This document shows positions 23,514 through 55,302 of a stretch of DNA of 64,000 nucleotides, one piece after another (the first letter of the stretch is position 1; every line of letters starts with the position of its first letter). The position numbers were made by a program, and so were the translations under genes. The notes under the pieces are model-generated. The model saw only the letters and a program-made list of their open reading frames with translations, was not told the origin of the DNA and ran no database searches. The DNA is from Bradysia coprophila. Taxonomy: Eukaryota; Arthropoda; Insecta; Diptera; Sciaridae. Where the stretch lies: positions 2,914,001-2,978,000 of the forward strand of contig NC_050735.1 in the NCBI RefSeq assembly GCF_014529535.1. The letters run 5' to 3'.

Positions 23514-24831
23514 ATGTCATCGCTATCGGAACTATCCAAACCGTTCCTGTACACATTTTACTTCCTAGCCCAAAATCCATTTCCTTCGCCAACGTTTACT
23601 TCAAAAAATAAGTTCTTGTGGTGCTTATCTAAACTACCAGTTCTTGTGTTAAGTTCTGTCAGTCTTTACGTGACTATATATTCATTTACCAATGACCAAT
23701 ACGCTACACCGAAAAATCATGCACGGGAAATTATTCACGTCCTACTAATTATTAGTTCGTCGATGACCAATCTAACCATAGCTTACCAGTGTATATTTCT
23801 AAGTCGTACTTGGATTCAGATTCAAGAGTCATTCAGTGGACTGGAAACCGAATTTAAGGATCTAATACCGGGCGAAGATGTACATTTCACAAAATTTCGT
23901 AAACATTTCGTGTTGAAGTGTGGCGCTATGTTCTTTTTCTACATCATTTCGATATTTGCGATGATTATGTCCCGTGTAACTGACGAAAAATTTGTTAGCA
24001 GTTATATGGTGGTGTTGACGCTTCTTAACGACTTGAGTGCATTGCAGACGATATATTTTGTGGATCTGAGTAAATATTTTATGAAAACTATAACTCATGC
24101 TTTCCGTGCTGACCGTACTATTGACATCAATGAAAAATTTGCCGAGGAGAAATTTATCAAGTCAATGAAGAGACTTCATCTGAGCGTTTGGAAGACGGTG
24201 GATAAAATTAATGAATATTTCGGTCTGTTCCTTTTGGGCTATATCATTCAACAGTTTCTGATGATTTCCTATGACATTTATTGGATCTTTTTGAATAAAT
24301 TCGATGTTGGCATCTGGTTGGGTCTGGGTAAGATAATTTCTGTATTACTTTAACCACATTTATTTTCAGGGCGGGACCTGTCTTTTTTTTTGGCTCCCTA
24401 CCCTGATGCAGCACTTAATATCCAATTCTCTCCAAATATATTTTCATCAAAAATCTAATGTTAACCTACAGACAATGGTTTCGTGCTCATTAGTGACATG
24501 TTGAGCTTTTTCTTTTTGTCCAATTCGTGTCACAAACTTTCCACCGAGGCAGACAAAATTCGGACATTACTTTATGAGAGAGATGATTGCCTGTCATTGC
24601 CAGAGGGTCAGCTATTTCTATCACAAATATTGAATCAACCGATAAAAATTGGAGCGAAAGGATTTTATAAATTAGATCAATCATTTTTCGCAGCTGTAAG
24701 TCATTCATAAGTAGGTATTCGGTTATCGCTGATAATGTATCCGTTTTTGTCATTTAATTTTGTAGTTAACTGTCGGAAGCATGACGTCGGCGATAATGTT
24801 GGTTCAATTTCAATTCCAAACGTTGATTTAA
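23514..24831 (+). CDS. Gustatory receptor 4, most diverged of the cluster
   Basis: Exons 23514-24327, 24472-24695 and 24766-24831 give 367 residues, with the same phases (1, 0) as the other three and small length changes (814, 224, 66 nt). N-terminus FLYTFYFLAQNPFPSP, NEYFG before the penultimate membrane segment, LDQSFF, and a tail TSAIMLVQF followed by five extra residues. Seven membrane segments. It is the outgroup of the tandem array, so the array probably grew from the 3' side to the 5' side (inference from divergence only). Confidence 0.87.
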
Positions 24832-25115
24832 GTGATATACGGAGAGAGGGAAAGAAAATCGTCGTTATCATTTTTACGACTATCAATTAATTATTTTGCT
24901 GTTGTTTTATTAAATGGTAACATTTATATTTTATTGTTAGAATACTCGAATAATTTAATTTCGAGTTCAAGTGTATAGAACAAGCAGAAAACTTTTTCTA
25001 ATTTTTAAATTCAATAAAATGAATCAAAATTCTTGTGGTGGTTTTGTCTTAAAATTCATGAAAGGAGAAATTTTGTTGGAAATGTCGCAAATGGTGAACA
25101 ATTTCATTTGTCAGC

Positions 25116-25300
25116 CACGAATCCGAAAACCTATGGGCACAGTTCGGCCCTGATTTTACATAAAAAAGAAGGATGTCGGGATCATGAACTATTGATGGCG
25201 CCTCACATTAATTCAGTTATCATTGAACCTAAAACCTAGAACATATTTTCTTCGTGATTTAAAATCAGGGCCGAAACGTGCTTATAGCTCTTCGGATTCA
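25116..25300. repeat. Hairpin repeat
   Basis: Inverted arms at 25116-25156 and 25258-25300, matching over GAATCCGAA and TTCGGCCCTGATTTTA with about 100 bases between. Probably a small foldback MITE; no duplication seen. Confidence 0.45.
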
Positions 25301-27830
25301 TATTTTGCTTGTGTTAAGTGAAGCATTTTTTTCGGTGCCCCAGCCAGTGAAATATTGTACCTAACTCGGACGAAAAATGAAATGTTTTCGGCGCTGCCTC
25401 GGATCAACAAACTTCACCCAAAAACTCAACCAAAACAGGTTTTAACTATTACTATTACCACAGCTACTGTAACAGTAACGGCCAAGGAAACCTAGAACCC
25501 TAAAATCTTTACTGGCTAGAGAATCGAATGCTTAATGTTTTAAAATAAGCAAATCGTTCGCGATACGAGTGCTGTTTGTATAAGTTTCGAAAGTTTAATA
25601 TAATTTCGAAAATAGCTCCTCCTATAATATGTTTACATGTTTTATTAACCTTATCCGGTACTTAGCCAAAATTGTAGCCTACATTTGTGTGCCTCATATT
25701 TCATTTTTGATGATATCTTGCAGTTTGACCAACTCTGACAAACGTGAGCAGTTTATCAAACTTTCGTTCAACTGATCACTTTTCTCAGAGCTGGTCAAAC
25801 GACTACAAATGTATTTTCTGTTGATAGCTACCAAATTCGTGGTCGGAATTGCGGTCGTGCATTTTTGAAAAAGGAAAGTAAACTAAAATCCAGTATTTAA
25901 AAATCGCCCTAATGTATGCTTTTTAGCAAAGCACCGATGCCTCTTAAGGGTATCGCCAAATTACGAATGTACGACTTTCTTTTGTTTCATGTATCGTTTA
26001 GTGTTTGATGGAAAATCTTTTACTCCTACACAGCAGCAGTTTCTTCTCAAATTCTCTTAAATTGGTGTCATTATTATAGCGTTATCCAGGTAACTTCAAT
26101 AAAGTGAAAATTCCATGAAAAAATTCGAACTTTGATGTTAGATGGTTGCAGAAGCCAATGCCAAATAATCTAAAGTGACTTTGACAATGATCTATTGAAT
26201 GAGGTAAGGCGTTTGAGATCACTTATGAATCAATCCATGACCTGTCCCGTGGATAACGAAATTTTAAATCAAAATAGCTCGAAATCTTTTAAACTATTCA
26301 GCCACTCTCACCGGATCTTGGATTCTCTTTGATTAGATTCACAAATAGAAAAGCTAAAGGTCCCTAAAGTTTGCTTAAGTCATACAGATTTTGAGTTATT
26401 TTAAACGAAATTTCTGTCAGCGATTCCATATTTTCGCAACTAATTCTCAAATAATTCTCTAAATTTCACCAAATATGTTCAAAAATCGTCGAGAATCACG
26501 CTTGTCTCATAACAATTTTTTTTAAATTAGCGCCAAATTGGGATTGTGCTTTATTTTGTTATAGACTTTGACATATTTGGAGGATGAACAGACTCCCTTT
26601 CAAGTGTTCGCATCTAACTTCATCGGTGTATTTATATAAAATTAGAACTTTTGACACTTCTCCGTGTGTTCGACATCATTTATTTACGCAAAAAATATTC
26701 TAGATCCATTGCTGCAAATAATAACTGTGAAATAGTTCCTGATTATCATTGAACGGTTCTCATAATTTACATTTACATTCGTAGATTGTAATTTATGAAA
26801 TTTGAACTTTTCGTCGATATTTTTCTTATCAATTTTTCCACTATATGTGTAAAGTAAAGCATATCAGTTTGTGTGTGTTAGTGTGTCTTTGACAGCTACA
26901 AAAATTAGTGTGTCGGTCGGAAATCTTTGCGAAGAACTTTTCAGATTAAAATTAAAAGTTAAAAAAGGAAATATTCAGATGGTTTAGTCGGTTAACTTTT
27001 CGTGAACAATATTGAAAATTTTAAAAAGTTGTTACCGCAAAATTACTAACGTCATAACGAACCTTGAAACAAGTCCGTAAAAGAACTGAAAAAAAGTTCA
27101 TGAAATTTTCTGTAAATTTGTATTTACAATTCGATCGTTCATTGGTTTTGCGTACCTGTATGTGCACTTTATAAGTCACAACCGTCACAACCACAGAGAT
27201 AGAAGGCAATCGAAAAAATAATCGTCTCATATACACGCGCGACTGAAAAATTAAAATAAAAAACAAATATCATTCATTCGGTTCATAATCTCCGCGGTGA
27301 CTGTTTCATTTGCTTGGCTGATGCAAGAAGAATTAAAACCAAACGGCAACCGAAACGTTCGATTAACATCTTCTTCAATTTTTGTGTGCATTTAGAATTG
27401 ATTTAGAAAACGACGTCAAAAATAATAGTAAACAAATCGGCGTAAGTGTAGTGCATATGTTTGCCGGAAAATTGTGTTGATTAACTATTGCAGTGCCACG
27501 AATTACTTTTCAAATTTTCGGTTCAATTACAATTCGATTTGAATTCTTCGTAAAGAAAACAAAGAGAAATATTTTCCGAATACATTAACAGGTTATATTA
27601 CGTTCGATACTTACCACTTAGAACTTCTATAGCTTGTTTGTGTTGTTGTTGTTTTTTTTTCTCTCTGCCATTTTCTTACGAACAATTTTATTTTTCTTCG
27701 TTTTGGATGACTTTGTGCTGTGGATCATCTGATTCGCGTACACAATACATACACACATACAGCTTACAAGAAAATAAATAAAAACAAAATTTCGTCAAAA
27801 GAGTTCAAGGCAACAACGAAATTATAAAAA
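25301..27830. other. Intergenic, no gene seen
   Basis: AT-rich spacer between gustatory receptor 4 and ClpX. No open frame with coding character and no recognised repeat. The final few hundred bases must contain the ClpX promoter; no TATA box is evident, as usual for a housekeeping gene. Confidence 0.45.
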
Positions 27831-47187
<19,357 letters not shown>

Positions 47188-47571
47188 TAATTAATTAATT
47201 ATTTTTTTGTTAAGAAAATATAAAATCGTTCGTTGGCTTAGCCGCAATTTAGATGGCCGAACTTATTCGTTTAAGATTTTTAATTTCTTTTTCTTTTCGT
47301 TTTTTTTATTTAAAGTTTTTTTTTCGTCATTAGCAATGAATTAAGAAATTTGCACAGCAGCAATGCTCCCGTGAGTGCGTTTCTATTAATTCCGATGGAT
47401 TGCTTAAAGATCTATATGAAGTAGAGTGCATAAAGGTGACGTAGATTAAGTGACTGATGTACAATGAGTCCTTAAACATACTGAAGAGCTGTGCATATTT
47501 TCTCCTCCTTTTATTTCTAACGATAGTAAATTTTAGTTTGTAAGATGAAAACAATTTTTTCTTCGTCAAAT

Positions 47572-47577
47572 AATAAA
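47572..47577 (+). terminator. Poly(A) signal of ClpX
   Basis: AATAAA 385 bases after the ClpX stop in an AT-rich 3' untranslated region. An earlier AATAAT near 47185 overlaps the stop and is less likely to serve. Confidence 0.5.
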
Positions 47578-47639
47578 AGAAAAACAAACAAAAAGAAGTT
47601 TTACTTTTCATGAGACCTGTTGTTTTCCGACTTCTAACG

Positions 47640-48410
47640 TTAAGTCAGTTCTGCGAAATTTAATTGGCAATTGGTCCTGGAGAACGATCATTCATGGCTT
47701 ATCATGTTAAGAATCCGGTGACCGGCGTTCCCAACATCGCAATCTTAATGACATTACTTGGCGCACCTTGAATTCGGTTCATCCTACTAGCCAAGTGGTC
47801 TATGCCGAACTGATAAGAAACGTATAGATGCCCTCACATTGGATCCGTGCTCAAACGGCCAATGTTTAACTTGGGTCGCGACCTGTTCCGACTTCGCTCC
47901 TTCTTAACTTCAACAATCATCCAGAGAATGTGTCATCATCGCCGAAAATTCCGCTCGCTGGAAAGACCCGTCTTTACGCACCTGTCATGAAACCAAATTC
48001 ATTTTCATTCCTGTGGCTGTCGGGCCTTGATGCCAAAAAGCCCAGTGTTTCCATTCCAAGCTTGGCCGTTTGCTTTGTGAGAAAACAGGAGACCCAAGAT
48101 CAAATTCGTTTTTATTTCAAAAGATTTGTCTCTATCCATATCAACAATCCGAAACTTCCACGGTTGCTTCCTTTCGAAGATATCGTCGATTGACTACTTG
48201 GGGCTACAGCTGCCCAACCAGATGTTCCAAGGTGAATTTTTTTAATAAAAAGTCTTAGAATTAACCGCTACTCTACCGGCCGTGGACGACACAGCTGACG
48301 GTTCTCAGAAACGGCCCAGCCGATCGGTTTGATTTTTTCCCGTATGAAAAAAAATTATTGATGGTCGGCGTTCCCTATTTAATCTCGTTTCAAACCAACC
48401 ATGCACACGC
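47640..48410 (+). repeat. Dispersed repeat, copy 2, longer
   Basis: The right part (48125-48410) matches the copy at 29890-30210. The left part (47640-48120) has noticeably higher GC than its surroundings and no partner in the window. No coding frame without stops. Confidence 0.5.
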
Positions 48411-49276
48411 CAACGACTACAATTTCAGATAAACCGTTTCTTATTGTGATATCAGATATCAATCGAACACGATTTTGATTACCCCAGCGTTGACCAATTT
48501 TTGACCAGTTCCAGCATGAAAACGAAATTATTTAGAAAATTTGTCCGGTAAATTACTCAGAAAAATCCCTAGCTTTTAAAAACGCGAATGGCTTGTTTTT
48601 AAATTGTTCGAAGTTTTCCCAAATTAACTCTTAAGCTTCAATAAGCTTCATCTTCCTTAACGGTTATGTGGTCAGTACAATCAGTTACTAGTACAATATG
48701 CATGAGCGAGTTTTCTGGAAATATATGAGACCGATACCACAGAAACTGTTCACATCATCTGTCCATTTTCTAATTGAATGAACGTGAACGTGGATAATCC
48801 TATTTTCGCCTAACTTGATTCACTTACGAGGTTTCTGCTCCAGATAATCATTCGAAGAATTTGTTGGCAGTGTGTTGTTTTTCATATGTTATTCGTCCAG
48901 CTTTGTACATGTATAAATTTAATTTTAATTTAATTTGGTTTATTTATCAGAACAACAAGGTAGGTCCTTATACAAATGTTCATAGACTTTTCATAACAGT
49001 AGATTAACAAATTACAAAAAAAAAGAAGAATTACAAATGACTAGCGTAATAAACAAATAGAGCCTCAACAACGAGATAAGGATTACGATAGTGAAATGAA
49101 CATTAAAAATATAAAAAGGCAGCATAACATTGGACTGTACGGGGGTGGGCAGAAAAGCATAAAAAGAAATAGTACCGACCCTAATGCTTGTGTATCACTG
49201 TGCATAAAAAAATCAAAAATAAAAAAAAATAAAATAAAATCGATGAGTGGTAGGTCTATGTAGCCCCGGACGATGC

Positions 49277-52222
49277 TCACACACGCTGTCGAACAAAACA
49301 CCGATTTTTGAAGGATTTCAGTGTTCCAGTCATTTTGACTTCATTCGGGAGCAAATTGAATCTCGAAACTGCATTTACGAAAAATGACTTGTTGTACTGG
49401 CTTGTGGTATGAACAGGAATTATCAAATGATTAGATCTCGTTGAAACTTGAATGCAGCTAGTCAGATACTCCGGCGCCTCATTGATAACTAATTTGAAGA
49501 CCATCAACAGCGAGCGGTACTTGAGGAACTCCATCAAGGTGCATCCCAGCAAACGACTTACACATTCGGCAATGCTGTCATACCTTCCGATGCCATACAC
49601 AAAGCGAATACAGGCAGCAAAGACTCTCTCAAGCACTTTGACGGACTTTGCGCTGATATTTGACGAATATATCGAGTCACAGTAAGTGAATAGAGGTAAC
49701 ATTAGCGTCTTGACTAGCATTGCTCTAGTTTGTTGCGGTAAAATATGTTGATTTGCCCAAAGGCTCCTCAGTCTGGCGAACACCTTTGCACTTATATCGT
49801 TCACATGCGCATTGAAGTTTAGGTTAACGTCCATCTTCAATCCCAGATTGCACACATTGTCAGAGTAATTTACTAGCATTCCATTAATAAAAATGTTCGG
49901 CATCACTCGTCTCACAGCATTGTTCGCGAATACGATAGCTTGAGTCTTCCCAGCATTCAATATCAATCCATTCTCAGACGCCCAAGCGCATACAGCATTA
50001 ACGTCAGCATTTATTTTAGAGAAAGCATCTTCGACATCTTTTTCAGCAAAAGCGTAGTATAGCTGAACATCATCGGCAAACATGTGATGTAGCATATGAC
50101 GTAACGACTGTGGTAGATTATTAATGTACAGCGAAAAGATGAGCGGCCCAAGAACGGAGCCTTGCGGAATGCCTTGATGCACTGGAATAGGCTCTGAAAC
50201 ATGATTTTTGATCACTACACATTGTCTACGATCATTAAGATAGTCCCGCAGAAACGACACAGCCGATGTTGAGAATTTGAACTCACTCCGGAGCTTGTCT
50301 AGAAGCCTACCGTGCCTAATAGTGTCAAACGCTTTAGTAAAGTCAAGCAGCAGCAGCACGGTGAGACATTTCCTTTCAAACGCTCTTCGAACATAATCAG
50401 ATAAATTCAACAACACTGTCTCAGTGCTGTGCTTCGGTCTATATGCAGACTGACATCTATCCATATATTTTAGACGCGTCAAGTACTCAACCATTTGTCC
50501 CTTAGCTATTATTTCCAGGACTTTCGACAGACACGGTAATATGCTGAGCGGCCTGAAGTCGTCCAAACCAAAAGTTCTCGCCTTTTTGTGATTCGGTATG
50601 ATCATAGCCAATTTCCAACATTTCGGTATTCGCGAAACAGTCAGACAAAAATTTACGATGTGCGTCAAGACTGGTAAAACACATGGCATTGCAATCTTCA
50701 CAAAAGTAATCGATATGTCGTCGAGTCCAATTGCCTTCGATTTGATAGAATTCACAGCTCTTAAAACGTCAACGCTCGAGACGTTACTAAAAGCAAAGCC
50801 ACTATCGTCTGCATTTTCGCCGTAACGTTCACTTGTCTCGCGTAAATCAGTGTTATTCACGGTCAAATGTTGATTATATTCATCAGCAGTGAAACATGGA
50901 GTCACCTTACTTGACGAGACTACTCCAATATTACGTAGATTGCGCCACACAGCTTTTGTTCCAAGCCTGGAGTTAAACTTTCCATACAAATACGTTGCTT
51001 TCGCCTGCTTTATAACGCTAGTGGCTGTATTTCGCAGCTGTTTGTAATGCTGTCTGGAAACCAGGCCATTTTTGAAGGCAGAAAACGCTATATCACGTTC
51101 AATGATGGCTCTTTTAACGTCGCTGTTGAACCATGGCTTGATCGATGAAATGCAAGCTTTCTTTCTGACTGGCACAAGAGGAGCGTGTCGATCCTGTAGT
51201 GACTTTAGCACAGAATTGAAATATTCAATTTTGTCATCTACATTTACAGCAGTATATACCGGTGTCCAAGACTCAGCTTCTAGATCAGAGTGAAACAACT
51301 CAACATTTATTCTACTAAAATTTCGTGCAAATCTTGTTTCCTCAGCAACTATGCTCTTGTTGCATCGATATGACCCTATAATAATATCATGTTTCGACAT
51401 CCCATGCGATATCTGGTTGAACATCACGACTTTCTCTGGTTTGTTCGTAAGAAACATGTCAATCAACGACGCTCTACCATCTTCTGGGTAATGTGTGGGA
51501 ATAGTTCCAATCGACTTAAGTCCGACTACATCCAATATTTCCGAAAATTTACACTTAGTGCATGCGTTGCGTACACAATACGAACAAGACAATCCATTTA
51601 CCATATCAAACTGGTTTTCATTGAAGTCACCCAATATAATGATGTCCTCGTACGATACGGCCAGGTCAGATACAACATTCTCGAATATTTCCAGTTCCTT
51701 GACTCTGGGGGCTTTATAGTACGCTCCTAAAAGAATTTTCGAGTCCGGAAAAATAATCTCAATAAACAGATACTCAGAGGCTATTCCATTTGATGCCGTT
51801 AGAACTTTATACGTCAGACCTTTTCGTACATAGAGGGCTACGCCTCCACTCTGTTTAGCATACCTGTCGTTCCTGAGAACCTCGTACTCTTCCAGCTTAA
51901 CTGAAGCATTTGAGCGATAGCTCTTGAACCACGTCTCTGATGCGGCAATCACATCCAGTCTCACACCTCCAAAGGTATATCTGAACTCATCAATCTTTGG
52001 ACATATAGCTCCAACATTCACATGACACACGTTGAGACGGTCATTCGATGACTTCACTATCGTTTTCAACATTACATTTGGCATACATACCCTACCACCA
52101 CTCACAGCTGTTCTAGTTGACGTCACAAGCGACATAGCAATACAGGATACACAAGCATTTGGAATAAGTGACAACTCGCAGAACAATAAACAAAAGTAAA
52201 ACGCAACCACCGTACAGTCCAA
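49277..52222 (-). CDS. LINE ORF2: endonuclease plus reverse transcriptase
   Basis: 981 residues without a break. The AP-like endonuclease covers about 60-290, with SETW (95-98), GDFN (198-201) and SKHD (276-279), all catalytic motifs present. The reverse transcriptase covers about 500-780, with DFTKAFD (627-633), GIPQGSVLGP (684-693) and the active-site FADD (715-718), then a C-terminal region to 981. No RNase H and no zinc knuckle were seen. It nicks target DNA and copies its own RNA there. The intact frame and motifs suggest recent activity. The N-terminal 50 residues are hydrophobic and may precede the true start, since further in-frame Met codons follow at 30, 47 and 51. Confidence 0.9.
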   Translation of the reverse strand: MDCTVVAFYFCLLFCELSLIPNACVSCIAMSLVTSTRTAVSGGRVCMPNVMLKTIVKSSNDRLNVCHVNVGAICPKIDEFRYTFGGVRLDVIAASETWFKSYRSNASVKLEEYEVLRNDRYAKQSGGVALYVRKGLTYKVLTASNGIASEYLFIEIIFPDSKILLGAYYKAPRVKELEIFENVVSDLAVSYEDIIILGDFNENQFDMVNGLSCSYCVRNACTKCKFSEILDVVGLKSIGTIPTHYPEDGRASLIDMFLTNKPEKVVMFNQISHGMSKHDIIIGSYRCNKSIVAEETRFARNFSRINVELFHSDLEAESWTPVYTAVNVDDKIEYFNSVLKSLQDRHAPLVPVRKKACISSIKPWFNSDVKRAIIERDIAFSAFKNGLVSRQHYKQLRNTATSVIKQAKATYLYGKFNSRLGTKAVWRNLRNIGVVSSSKVTPCFTADEYNQHLTVNNTDLRETSERYGENADDSGFAFSNVSSVDVLRAVNSIKSKAIGLDDISITFVKIAMPCVLPVLTHIVNFCLTVSRIPKCWKLAMIIPNHKKARTFGLDDFRPLSILPCLSKVLEIIAKGQMVEYLTRLKYMDRCQSAYRPKHSTETVLLNLSDYVRRAFERKCLTVLLLLDFTKAFDTIRHGRLLDKLRSEFKFSTSAVSFLRDYLNDRRQCVVIKNHVSEPIPVHQGIPQGSVLGPLIFSLYINNLPQSLRHMLHHMFADDVQLYYAFAEKDVEDAFSKINADVNAVCAWASENGLILNAGKTQAIVFANNAVRRVMPNIFINGMLVNYSDNVCNLGLKMDVNLNFNAHVNDISAKVFARLRSLWANQHILPQQTRAMLVKTLMLPLFTYCDSIYSSNISAKSVKVLERVFAACIRFVYGIGRYDSIAECVSRLLGCTLMEFLKYRSLLMVFKLVINEAPEYLTSCIQVSTRSNHLIIPVHTTSQYNKSFFVNAVSRFNLLPNEVKMTGTLKSFKNRCFVRQRV

Positions 52223-52345
52223 TGAAATATATTGCGAATTGAGGCTCTAAATTCTCTACGAAAATACAAACTTTTACATAAATTAACTCTTTCATCTTTT
52301 ACTGATCAACTTATCTTATCTTCGCCTTGCACCGACTAACGTACG

Positions 52346-53488
52346 CTACGATTCTTCATTCCCAGTGTCCATTGTAATGTTCTCACTCCTCTCTAACCTG
52401 TCCCGAGCACCAGTATTTTTCATGTTTGCACTTGGTCCACTCGTTGCATTACCCTCATAAACAGTCAGTGGATCAGGCTTGTTGTTACTATGTCTCTTGG
52501 AGAACGTTCGTGGGCGGTGAATGTTTCCAGTATCAACAGTGTGCGGCGGCAACTCCAACTCATTTACGCTAAGAATGGTTGACGGCTTGGAATTTGCATC
52601 ACGCTGAATAATCACCAACCCTCTTCGCGTGTAGAATCGATGTATAACGTTAGCATTCTTCGCATCAGCCGCACGGTTGAAAATTTCTCGATTTGTTGAA
52701 GTTAGGCGTTCGTTGATGTATATGCGAGCTGGAGTTCTGAACCCAATATCCGTGAGATTCAGGTGTTTTTTCCTAAAGTAGGCAGTGAGCAATTCCTGTT
52801 TGACCCATTCGTCCTGAACTCTGATGACAATCGGCACCGAACGCTTGTTCCTGGTGTTAGGTTTTCCACTCATAAGACGAAAGGCCGTTACAAAGTCGCC
52901 ACTTTTTAATTTACAATTTAAGGCACCACATATGTCACCAAGGATAGCAAATGGATCATCCTTGTCTTCCAAAGGGATACCCGAAATTATCAAATCCTTT
53001 TCTAGGGCAAGGCGTTCTAGACGATCAAGTCTGGATTCGTGTCTATTTCGTATGTCTTCTACCCGCGTTTCCATGCCATTAACTGTTTTCCAGATGTTCA
53101 GAGACTCCACTTCAGCCTTTTCAACTCGCTGGTCAACTGTTTGCACCAGACTTTCCATGTCTTTCTTAACTGCAGCAATCTTTACATTTAAAGCAGAATC
53201 GAGATTGTCGATTTTCTTATTTAAGCGCTCATCATTCCCAGCAATCGTGTTGTTCATTTTGTCTAATTTGGTCGTCAATGCCACAAGCAAAGACTTGATC
53301 TCCGAATGTTCGCTGGACTCATCGCTGAACTCTTCAGATTTGTGTGGTCTATCAGCATCCTCATCATTTTCAATTTCAAAACGGCCACGTTTCTTTTTAA
53401 CCAGTTCGTTCGAAACATCCACAATCTGCTCATTAACTTTTGCGCTGCTTGTCATTTCGTTAATCACCATGTGGACTAAAGATGTCAA
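52346..53488 (-). CDS. LINE ORF1: coiled-coil RNA-binding protein
   Basis: 380 residues. Residues 30-60 are acidic, about 60-160 form a heptad-rich coiled coil (DKMNNTIAGNDERLNKKIDN... pattern), and 165-290 look like an RRM-type fold beginning LIISGIP, as in L1-like ORF1 proteins. The C-terminal 70 residues are basic and disordered. No CCHC knuckles. It probably trimerises and binds the element RNA. The ATG at 53488 is preceded by an in-frame region without a better start. Confidence 0.78.
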   Translation of the reverse strand: MTSLVHMVINEMTSSAKVNEQIVDVSNELVKKKRGRFEIENDEDADRPHKSEEFSDESSEHSEIKSLLVALTTKLDKMNNTIAGNDERLNKKIDNLDSALNVKIAAVKKDMESLVQTVDQRVEKAEVESLNIWKTVNGMETRVEDIRNRHESRLDRLERLALEKDLIISGIPLEDKDDPFAILGDICGALNCKLKSGDFVTAFRLMSGKPNTRNKRSVPIVIRVQDEWVKQELLTAYFRKKHLNLTDIGFRTPARIYINERLTSTNREIFNRAADAKNANVIHRFYTRRGLVIIQRDANSKPSTILSVNELELPPHTVDTGNIHRPRTFSKRHSNNKPDPLTVYEGNATSGPSANMKNTGARDRLERSENITMDTGNEES

Positions 53489-54169
53489 TCACGATACGAC
53501 TGCTTTCTGTACTGTTGCTTGCAACAATTGAAACAGGTGATTACTGAAGAAACAGGTTCGAATTACTAGATGATAGGTAATTCAACTAATTACTATCACT
53601 AGTCTACAGCGTGAAACGATATTTTGGCCTCAACGTCGCTAAAAGAATGTAATTCGCGGTCGCTGTTATAACCACACTTTTGTCGAATGTACGTGTCCAA
53701 GAAAAAACCAATTGACGAAATCTCGACGGTTGTAAACTCCAAAGTGCCGATGTTCCTTAGGTTGTTATGTGCAAATTTAGGTACTCGCAATTTAAATACT
53801 AGCGTATCGATATTATTTAAAGCGATTTTACGTGCGAGGCAAAAAAAAAATCAACTACTCAAATGTCATCTTCTTCTTCTAAATAATAATAAATGGGACA
53901 TAATGAATTGGATTTTTTGTAAATTAGGAGAAAGTATTTAAGATGGGTTGAGAAATACTATACTAATGGGCCATTAAAACAAAATCCTTCGGTAATAATT
54001 CTCAGAACTACTGTGAACTCTTGAACTCATCTGTGAACCAGATATCGTGAAATATTAAGAGTCACTTTGCGAAAACTTCGTTCAAGGGGTCTCTGAATAT
54101 AGCTTTTTTGGTAGGTATGGATTCGTTGGACTATGCTGAGTAATTTGTAGAAGAATTTTTTTTTTCAGT

Positions 54170-54786
54170 TGTCCAAAAAAGCCGTTTCGCTCATATTGAA
54201 TGTAAAAAGCGATTTTATGGTTGATTATCATAGATGGATCGACCAGTAACTCAAATCGCGATGTTGCCAAGCTGGGATCGGCCTGGTTTGGTCTAGGAGG
54301 CCGACGTTGCCTAACCCTTCTTTTCGCTCTATGAACTTTTGATTTTTGAAAATTTATTTAAAAATATAAAATGAAATATTTTTGACATGGTTCCATGGGC
54401 GAAATAATTCCGAATGGTGTCAATTTTATGTTAAAAATAAAAAACATTAATTACTTAAAAAAAAAGCATTTACCGGATTTTCCAGATTTGCACATTTTTT
54501 GTATTGGTAATTCTTGAATTACAGCGCCACCTGCATACTTTTTCAAGCACTTATATTTTTCTCGTATGCAGAAAGGTTCAAGGAACGCAAGATTTTTTTC
54601 CCACTCAATTCGGATCAAAATTCAATTTTATAGAGCCGAAAGAACTTTTAGCTGACGGCGGCTCTCTGGCCCAAACCAGGTCGATCCCAGCTTAACTACA
54701 TTGCGATTCGAGTTCTAGGCCGACCCACATACGATAATAAACCATAAAATCGCTTTTTACATTCAATATGAGCGATAGGACAACTC
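54170..54786. mobile_element. Foldback element
   Basis: Inverted arms of about 125 bases (54170-54300 and 54650-54786) both contain GCTCATATTGAATGTAAAAA, GCGATTTTATGGTT and AAGCTGGGATCG. The centre is AT-rich and non-coding. The arms differ at scattered sites, so the insertion is not recent. No flanking duplication was fixed. Confidence 0.65.
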
Positions 54787-54873
54787 GCACCAGACAACAA
54801 ATTAGGCGTGGACCTCTGAGAAAAATGCACTACACCGGATGGGGCAAAAGTGTTTTTCTATTTTTTTATTGGT

Positions 54874-55102
54874 TGCACAATGTGAAAATAGTCACTTTAT
54901 AATACTTTGGCTATTTGCACACGGTGCAAATAGTCACTTTATAATACTTTGGCTATTTACACACGGTGCAAATAGTCTCTTTATAATACAGTTTCTATTT
55001 GCACCGTGTGCAAATAGCCAAAGTATTATAAAGAGATTATTTGCACCGTGTGCAAATAGCCAAGCAAATAGCCAAAGTATTATGAAGAGAGTATTTGCAC
55101 AC
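54874..55102. repeat. Left palindromic cluster of TGCAAATAGTCACTTTATAA
   Basis: Units of about 40 bases (GTGCAAATAG...CTATTTGCAC) alternate in both orientations, so the block as a whole is a large palindrome. The same block occurs at 56461-56620. Confidence 0.7.
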
Positions 55103-55302
55103 TAAAAGTAAGCTTCAATCACTTCGTTAATATTGACGCCGTAAGTATGCCTAAAATTTGAATTTTAAGTGAACGATTCGATGAAAAAGTGAACCGAAAA
55201 ATACATTTCAAAGCTTCCTTGTATGAAAATGACGCTACGTTAGAAAGACCTCCGCACTTTCCATTTTGAATTTCGACCGCACTTACGGCGTGAATTGTCT
55301 TT

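Larger units (their letters stand above)
48915..53600 (-). mobile_element. Non-LTR retrotransposon (LINE), two intact ORFs
   Basis: The - strand order is 5' untranslated region, ORF1 (53488-52346), a 123-base gap, ORF2 (52222-49277), a 360-base 3' region, and a tail of AAATTAAATT-type repeats at about 48910-48940. Endonuclease and reverse transcriptase of the APE type place it in the broad CR1/L2/jockey group; the exact clade is not assigned. The 5' end (about 53600) is approximate and no target duplication was found. It lies downstream of ClpX in opposite orientation. Confidence 0.8.
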
